Origin: SAR202 cluster bacterium
GTDB taxonomy: Bacteria; Chloroflexota; Dehalococcoidia; UBA3495
Direction: 5' to 3'
NCBI GenBank assembly: GCA_009392775.1
Contig: VFFT01000029.1
Location: forward strand, 1-11,023
DNA: 11,023 nucleotides
The stretch's first letter is position 1. Every line of letters starts with the position of its first letter. The notes beneath the pieces were generated by a model. The model worked only from the letters and a program-made list of their open reading frames with translations, was not told the DNA's origin and ran no database searches. Shown one piece after another: positions 6,644 to 11,023 of this stretch. Both the position numbers and the translations under genes were made by a program.

Positions 6644-7696
6644 ATGGATATCATAGACAGGAAACTACTGAATACTATACAAACTGAGTTTCCACTGGTT
6701 GACGAGCCTTATGCACAAATTGCAAAGGAGTTAGATATTAGTGAAAACGAGCTACTGGAAAGGCTTACTGAATTAAAACAGCAAAATGTAGTGAGGCAAA
6801 TCAGCGCCATATTCGACACGCGAAGACTAGGCTACAAGACGACCCTCGTTGCTTTTGCTTACGACAGTGAAAAACTGCACAACGGAGCCCTCTTCATAAA
6901 CAGACACCCCGGAGTTAGTCACAATTATGCACGGGAAGGCTCTTACTATAACCTCTGGTTTACCATCGCGGTCCCACCTGACGGTGACTTGAATACGACC
7001 ATCGTGTGGATGGCAGAACAAACCGGTGCCATAAATTACAGGATCATGCCTACGATTAGATTCTTCAAGATAGGTGTGAATTTTGACATGGTCAAAGAAA
7101 AAAGTTCCGCCCACAATTACAACCCAGATGGTATTGGCGAACGTACCCCTGCCCCGGATTGGAACCAAGAGGTACCTGTTACGGATATTGAAAAAGCTGC
7201 TATCAGGGAACTCCAGGAGGACATCGAATTAACTTCACGACCTTTTGACAAGATGTCCGCCAATCTTAATATCACGAATGCAGACTTATTTAATCTCGCT
7301 AGCGACCTGCAAGACAAGAAGATCATGAGGCGTTTTAGCGCAGTGCTGCACCATCGTCGATCTGGATTTAGAGCAAATGCCATGGTAGTGTGGAAAGTGC
7401 CCCCTGAAAAATCTGAGGAGATTGGCATGAAAATGGCAGAGCACTCTGCTGTCACTCATTGTTACGAGCGACCAACCTTTCCGGACTGGGAATATACACA
7501 TTTCACCATGGTCCACGCAACCACACAGGACGGCTGCGAAGAAATTGCAAAGGAAATCAGTCAATCCACGGGGATAACAGACAACCTACTTTTGTATAGT
7601 ACTCGTGAATATAAAAAAACCCGCGTCAAATATTTCGTCGAAGACTACCAACAATTTTGGGATAACATTGAAACTGAACAACCCGTCGAAGCCTAA
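6644..7696 (+). CDS. ahbAB: Sirohaem decarboxylase, fused AhbA-AhbB type
   Basis: Predicted to remove the two acetate carboxyls of sirohaem (C12 and C18) to give 12,18-didecarboxysirohaem, on the Ahb haem route; d1-haem NirDL proteins do the same. The 350 residues hold two Lrp/AsnC-like halves, about 1-165 and 178-345. Each has an N-terminal helix-turn-helix-like segment (MDIIDRKLLNTIQ; TDIEKAAIRELQ) and a ligand-binding domain. The equivalent motifs SHNYAREGSYYNLWFT (His93) and THCYERPTFPDWEY (His272) are characteristic of the family, and the ending YSTREYKKTRVKYF is AhbB-like. In many organisms the two halves are separate subunits. The ATG at 6644 is chosen for its Lrp-family beginning, with GGAGGT at 6625-6630 (spacing a little long, 13 bases); an earlier in-frame GTG at 6575 would overlap the regulator by 68 bases. 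A DNA-binding role is less likely given the neighbours. Confidence 0.9.
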   Translation: MDIIDRKLLNTIQTEFPLVDEPYAQIAKELDISENELLERLTELKQQNVVRQISAIFDTRRLGYKTTLVAFAYDSEKLHNGALFINRHPGVSHNYAREGSYYNLWFTIAVPPDGDLNTTIVWMAEQTGAINYRIMPTIRFFKIGVNFDMVKEKSSAHNYNPDGIGERTPAPDWNQEVPVTDIEKAAIRELQEDIELTSRPFDKMSANLNITNADLFNLASDLQDKKIMRRFSAVLHHRRSGFRANAMVVWKVPPEKSEEIGMKMAEHSAVTHCYERPTFPDWEYTHFTMVHATTQDGCEEIAKEISQSTGITDNLLLYSTREYKKTRVKYFVEDYQQFWDNIETEQPVEA

Positions 7697-7731
7697 TAGC
7701 TGATTAATATAACTTAAAGACCGAGGAGAAG

Positions 7732-8451
7732 ATGCCAGAGTACTATCCCGTATACCTTAATTTATCCGGCAAGCGTTGTGTAATATTCGGCGGAGGTACA
7801 ATCGCCGAAGGAAAAATTAAAGCACTCCGCCAATCTGGAGCGCAAATAACTATAATTAGCCCCGACGCCACACCAGGTATCAAGAAAGCGTTATCTGATG
7901 GCGAGGTAGAATGGCTGGAGCGGAAATACCAAGCCGGCGATCTTGAAGGGGCATTCATAGCGATCGCAGCTACCAACGTTCCAGATGTAAATCGTAAAAT
8001 ATTCAAAGAGTGCGAGTCTCTAGGAATACTGCTGAATGCCGTAGATGACCCGCCATTATGCACCTTTATCGCCCCATCTATAGTAAAACGAGAACCTGTC
8101 ACACTAGCTATCTCAACGGGCGGGGCAAGCCCTGCGCTAGCTAGAAAAATGAGAGAGACATTGTCAGAAGATCCAAATCTGAGATGGGCTGATCTCGCCA
8201 ACGTATTGCAAAAAGCGAGAGGGGTAATAAAGCAAAAACAATTGGTCATTGATCCAGACAGATGGCAGTGCTGTATTACCGATGAACTATTGGAATTAGC
8301 CCAGAATGGTCTTGAGGATAAGGCCTTAGAGGTCCTAATTCGAGAATTGACCACCAGTGAATCGTCTGGTCTTTGCCATAACCTCGGTTTATGTGATGAA
8401 TCTGGCTGCAGTATAAAAAAGGCTAAAGCAAGCAAGGAGAAGATCAGTTGA
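7732..8451 (+). CDS. Precorrin-2 dehydrogenase / sirohydrochlorin ferrochelatase (Met8/CysG N-terminal type) with Cys-containing tail
   Basis: Oxidises precorrin-2 to sirohydrochlorin with NAD+ and probably inserts iron to give sirohaem, the substrate of the neighbouring decarboxylase. The Rossmann region has VIFGGGTIAEGK at 17-28. The catalytic aspartate is expected in NAVDDPP (Asp105, matching Asp104 of CysG). The family block LAISTGGASPALARKMRE at 125-142 includes Ser128, the equivalent of the CysG phosphorylation serine. At 239 residues it is slightly longer than a stand-alone enzyme. The extra C-terminus, about 205-239, contains Cys215-His216, Cys221 and Cys226 (CHNLGLCDESGC), and Cys180-Cys181 lie before it. 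This tail is unusual to me and might bind metal. The ATG follows GAGGAGAAG, and the gene starts 35 bases after the decarboxylase. The TGA stop overlaps the hemA TTG start. Confidence 0.93.
   Translation: MPEYYPVYLNLSGKRCVIFGGGTIAEGKIKALRQSGAQITIISPDATPGIKKALSDGEVEWLERKYQAGDLEGAFIAIAATNVPDVNRKIFKECESLGILLNAVDDPPLCTFIAPSIVKREPVTLAISTGGASPALARKMRETLSEDPNLRWADLANVLQKARGVIKQKQLVIDPDRWQCCITDELLELAQNGLEDKALEVLIRELTTSESSGLCHNLGLCDESGCSIKKAKASKEKIS
8435..8439 (+). promoter_or_regulatory. Ribosome-binding site supporting the TTG start of hemA
   Basis: AGGAG inside the end of the precorrin-2 dehydrogenase gene, 8 bases before the TTG at 8448-8450. It makes this non-ATG start credible even though start and stop overlap (TTGA). 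Confidence 0.75.
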
Positions 8452-9731
8452 CCTTGCTAGCATTAGGACTGAATCACCGGACTTCTCCTATAGAACTGCG
8501 GGAACAAATGACCGTAGACAGGGAGAAACTTGAAGACTCTTTGGACTCATTGTCAAAGTTTGTCAAGCAAGGAGTGATTTTATCAACCTGCAACAGATTG
8601 GAAATCTACGCTTACGATGACGTAAACAAAACCGCAAAATCTCGATTAGTAGATTTCATTCAGGATTACTCAGGAATACCTCAGAGCCGTTTAACACCAC
8701 ACTTGTATGATCTAGATGAAGAATCATGCGTTAAACACCTGTTCAGGGTAACATCTGGTCTAGACTCAATGATCATTGGAGAACGGCAAATACTCGGGCA
8801 AGTCAGGACAGCGTTTAGCACTGCTACACAAGGCGGATACGTTCGGGGTCCATTGTCTAAACTGTTTCATCAAGCACTGCGAGTTTCCAGGTATATACAC
8901 CGCCATACCAATCTCGGCAAACAATCCAGATCTGTTAGTAGATCCGCAGTACACCTTGCACAAAGAGTTGTTGGAGATTTAACTCAAAAACGCGTTCTGG
9001 TAGTCGGAGCTGGTGATACGGGTCGGCTAGTAGCCCGCGCATTATGCGACGCAGGGGCACGAGAGATAGTAGTAGTTAATCGCACGGAGTGGCGAGCTGA
9101 TGACTTGGCCAAAGAACTAGGTGGGATATCAGCCCCATTCGATAGACTGGAATCAGAATTACTATTGGCTGATGTAGTTATAAGTTCAACAGGATCTCCG
9201 GGATTTATTATTGAAGAAAGCGACGTTTCCAAAGTAGCGGCAGCGCGGCATGATCGCCCCTTACTGTTCATTGACATAGCAGTTCCCCGAGACATTGACC
9301 CTAAAATACAACATCTAGAGGGAGTTTCACTCTACGACATAGACAGCTTGCAGGATTTGTCAGAAGCCTCGTCGAGCAGCCTTCAACAAGACATCACATG
9401 GGCAGAACATATCGTAGAACAGGAAACTGCCAGCTTTCAAGAATGGAGGCAGAGTCTAGACCTGGTACCTCTGATCACATCCATCAGGGATAAAGCTGAG
9501 TTAATGCGAAACGAGGAAATCGATCGGACGATTAAAAAACTTGAATCCATGGACTTACCAGATCAAGAAATATTGAATGAGCAATTGCAATTGATGACGA
9601 AATCCCTAGTCAACAAAATATTGCATGACCCAACGATTTTCCTGAAAGAAAGCCGCGACCCTTCCCGACAACAAATAGCAAGAGATTTCTTTAACCTTGA
9701 CGGGAGGAACCGGAGGCGTGGTACAAAATAA
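8448..9731 (+). CDS. hemA: Glutamyl-tRNA reductase
   Basis: Reduces glutamyl-tRNA(Glu) to glutamate-1-semialdehyde with NADPH, the committed step of tetrapyrrole synthesis by the C5 route. The 427 residues have the usual order. The catalytic domain has LGLNHRTSPIELRE (6-19) and the nucleophile in STCNRLEIY (Cys48). It is followed by His97 (in VKHLFRVTSGLDSMI) and GERQILGQVR (111-120). Next come the NADPH domain with VLVVGAGDTGRL (183-194) and a helical dimerisation domain after about 320. The TTG start is supported by AGGAG (8435-8439) and by alignment at the N-terminus, and it overlaps the preceding TGA by three bases. Coupled translation is likely. The N-terminus lacks the double lysine that destabilises enteric HemA when haem is plentiful, so control by that route is not expected. 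Confidence 0.97.
   Translation: MTLLALGLNHRTSPIELREQMTVDREKLEDSLDSLSKFVKQGVILSTCNRLEIYAYDDVNKTAKSRLVDFIQDYSGIPQSRLTPHLYDLDEESCVKHLFRVTSGLDSMIIGERQILGQVRTAFSTATQGGYVRGPLSKLFHQALRVSRYIHRHTNLGKQSRSVSRSAVHLAQRVVGDLTQKRVLVVGAGDTGRLVARALCDAGAREIVVVNRTEWRADDLAKELGGISAPFDRLESELLLADVVISSTGSPGFIIEESDVSKVAAARHDRPLLFIDIAVPRDIDPKIQHLEGVSLYDIDSLQDLSEASSSSLQQDITWAEHIVEQETASFQEWRQSLDLVPLITSIRDKAELMRNEEIDRTIKKLESMDLPDQEILNEQLQLMTKSLVNKILHDPTIFLKESRDPSRQQIARDFFNLDGRNRRRGTK
9702..9716 (+). promoter_or_regulatory. Ribosome-binding region for the GTG start of hemC
   Basis: Two purine blocks, GGGAGG (9702-9707, 10 bases before the GTG) and GGAGG (9712-9716, one base before it), lie inside the end of hemA. The first has usable spacing and supports GTG 9718. 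In a longer reading from TTG 9697 both blocks would be coding (Gly-Gly repeats). Confidence 0.7.
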
Positions 9732-10638
9732 ATCCATCAGAATAGGAACACGTGGAAGTGCTCTTGCATTGTTGCAAACCAACTTAGTGTTAAGCAAACT
9801 ACAAGAGCAGCACCCTGAGTACGATTACGAAATCGTGCAAGTCAGGACTTCTGGAGACATCAACTCTACTGGATCCCTACAAACAATGGGGCTAGGGGTT
9901 TTTGTCAAAGAAATCGAAAGGCAACTGCTAGACGGCATAATAGATATGGCAGTTCACAGCCTTAAAGACCTTCCTACGGAAATACCAGAAGGACTAGAAA
10001 TTAAAGCCGTACTGGAGCGAGAAGATCCTAGGGATATACAGGTAAACACCCTGGGAGCACCCTTGCGCGAACTGCCAGATGGCTTCAGCATCGGAACCAG
10101 CAGCCCTAGGAGGAAAGCCCAGATCTCCAGTGCTTATCCGCATCTAAGCATCATCCCGCTTCGCGGCAACATTGAGACACGATTAAATAAATCATCGGGA
10201 TTGGAATGTAACGGCGCTGTCTTAGCAGCAGCTGGCCTAATTAGACTAAATTTAACACATCACATAACAGAATTTCTCCCTATTGAAGAGTTCGTTCCTC
10301 CACCAGGTCAAGGCGTCATCGCTGTAGAAACACGGACAGAAAGTTCATACATTACAGAGTGCCTGACATCAATAGACCATGCCCATACTCGCGCAGCTAT
10401 TACTGCAGAACGGCTTTTCCTCAGCAACGTAGGTGGTGGATGCCAAACACCATTGGGAGCACACGCTACAATAGCAGGAAATAACCTAACTTTAAGAGCT
10501 TTTCTCGGATCTGAAGATGGAGCAACCACTTATAATCATTCAGCAACGGGTCAGATCAATCAAGAACAGGCCGTTGCTGACGAAGTTCACAGCCAGCTAA
10601 TCTCTGCTGGTGCCAAAAATCTGCTAAAGTATAAGTAA
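9718..10638 (+). CDS. hemC: Hydroxymethylbilane synthase (porphobilinogen deaminase)
   Basis: Joins four porphobilinogens into hydroxymethylbilane on a covalent dipyrromethane cofactor. From the GTG at 9718 the protein has 306 residues, close to the family norm of about 310. The key residues then carry the same numbers as in the E. coli enzyme: Asp84 (AVHSLKDLP), Arg131 and Arg132 (SSPRRKAQ), Arg149 and Arg155 (LRGNIETRL), and the cofactor-binding Cys242 (VGGGCQTPLGAHA). This agreement is a strong argument for the GTG start. A TTG at 9697 would add seven mostly glycine residues. The start overlaps the end of hemA by 14 bases, so the two are translationally linked. Nothing appears damaged. Confidence 0.97.
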   Translation: MVQNKSIRIGTRGSALALLQTNLVLSKLQEQHPEYDYEIVQVRTSGDINSTGSLQTMGLGVFVKEIERQLLDGIIDMAVHSLKDLPTEIPEGLEIKAVLEREDPRDIQVNTLGAPLRELPDGFSIGTSSPRRKAQISSAYPHLSIIPLRGNIETRLNKSSGLECNGAVLAAAGLIRLNLTHHITEFLPIEEFVPPPGQGVIAVETRTESSYITECLTSIDHAHTRAAITAERLFLSNVGGGCQTPLGAHATIAGNNLTLRAFLGSEDGATTYNHSATGQINQEQAVADEVHSQLISAGAKNLLKYK

Positions 10639-10670
10639 ACCTCATATACGTAAATGTCTAATGGAGTATC

Positions 10671-11023
10671 GTGGCAGGTAAAGTATTTTTAGTAGGGGCA
10701 GGACCTGGTGATCCTGGCCTAATAACAGTCAAGGGCTTAGAGTGCCTACACCAATCAGATGTATTAGTTTACGACCGATTATTGGATACACACCTGCTTA
10801 GCGCATCAAGACCAGATTCCGAACATATATTTGTTGGAAAAGAACGCGGTAGACAAGCCTTAACCCAAGAAGAAATCAACAATTTAATAGTAATAAAAGC
10901 CAGTGAAGGAAAAACGGTTTGTAGATTAAAAGGAGGAGATCCCTTTGTTTTTGGTCGTGGTGGTGAAGAAGCATTAGCGTTAAAAGAACACTCCATCCCT
11001 TTTGAAGTAGTACCCGGAATAAC
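10671..11023 (+). CDS. cobA: Uroporphyrinogen-III C-methyltransferase (SUMT), 5' part only
   Basis: Transfers two methyl groups from S-adenosylmethionine to uroporphyrinogen III to give precorrin-2, feeding the precorrin-2 dehydrogenase encoded upstream. The first 117 residues are present and run off the right edge. They show the family glycine-rich VGAGPGDPGLITVKG (8-22), VLVYDRLL (31-38), the second SAM-site block LKGGDPFVFGRGGEE (86-100) and VVPGI (113-117). The GTG at 10671 has GGAG at 10663-10666 (short 4-base spacing); the nearby ATGs at 10654 and 10661 are out of frame. It lies 32 bases after hemC. In related bacteria this gene is often fused to, or followed by, hemD (uroporphyrinogen-III synthase), which would supply its substrate; that part cannot be seen here. 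Confidence 0.95.
   Translation, partial: MAGKVFLVGAGPGDPGLITVKGLECLHQSDVLVYDRLLDTHLLSASRPDSEHIFVGKERGRQALTQEEINNLIVIKASEGKTVCRLKGGDPFVFGRGGEEALALKEHSIPFEVVPGI

Noticed and set aside
6644..7696. Reading the fused decarboxylase as an Lrp/AsnC transcription regulator
   Set aside because: The duplicated HNYARE/HCYERP motifs, the YFxED-type C-terminus and the neighbouring sirohaem and haem genes fit sirohaem decarboxylase much better.
7743..8435. Long open frame (230 codons) on the - strand opposite precorrin-2 dehydrogenase
   Set aside because: It mirrors a gene with clear family motifs, has no recognisable domain, and its translation is Ser/Ala/Arg-rich as expected for an antisense shadow.
10769..10996. 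Open frame on the - strand near the right edge
   Set aside because: It is antisense to the clear SUMT coding region and has no recognisable motif.

Overview
The window looks like a contiguous piece of a free-living bacterial chromosome. It has tightly packed operons, a GC content in the mid-40s by eye, and no mobile elements, RNA genes or CRISPR arrays. The gene set suggests a member of the Chloroflexota, perhaps a Dehalococcoidia/SAR202-like lineage. The pointers are a fused AhbA/AhbB-type sirohaem decarboxylase next to a hemA-hemC-SUMT cluster, a peptide-type substrate-binding protein, and a stand-alone acetolactate-synthase-like TPP enzyme. This placement is inference from gene content only; no rRNA or phylogenetic marker is present.

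Left part (1-2850): the 3' part of an ABC-transporter family 5 solute-binding protein gene (+) converges on a thiamine-diphosphate-dependent enzyme gene (-). Between them is a perfect 44-base palindrome that should terminate transcription in both directions. The TPP gene has its own near-consensus promoter (TTGACC-N17-TATAAT), overlapped by two imperfect 8-bp direct repeats exactly 21 bp apart.

Middle part (2850-5810, - strand): a probable four-gene operon in the order single-domain VOC protein, tandem two-domain VOC protein, aroK (shikimate kinase), aroB (3-dehydroquinate synthase). The VOC genes have no obvious place in the shikimate pathway. Within the pair, the metal-ligand pattern is exchanged: H-H-H-E in the single-domain protein and H-E-H-H in both halves of the tandem one.

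Right part (5911-11023, + strand): a probable tetrapyrrole operon divergent from the aro operon. It encodes a BldC/MerR-like DNA-binding protein with an unusual helical C-terminal domain, a fused sirohaem decarboxylase (AhbA-AhbB), a precorrin-2 dehydrogenase/ferrochelatase with a Cys-containing tail, glutamyl-tRNA reductase (hemA), hydroxymethylbilane synthase (hemC) and the 5' part of uroporphyrinogen-III C-methyltransferase (SUMT/cobA). Together these cover glutamyl-tRNA to glutamate semialdehyde, porphobilinogen to hydroxymethylbilane, and uroporphyrinogen III to precorrin-2, sirohaem and didecarboxysirohaem. That set points to the sirohaem-dependent (Ahb) haem route, or a d1-type route. 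HemB, HemL, HemD, AhbC and AhbD would have to lie outside the window.

Several starts were revised from ribosome-binding sites and family alignment. The single-domain VOC starts at 5810, the decarboxylase at 6644, and hemC at a GTG at 9718. No gene-free stretch exceeds about 150 bases.
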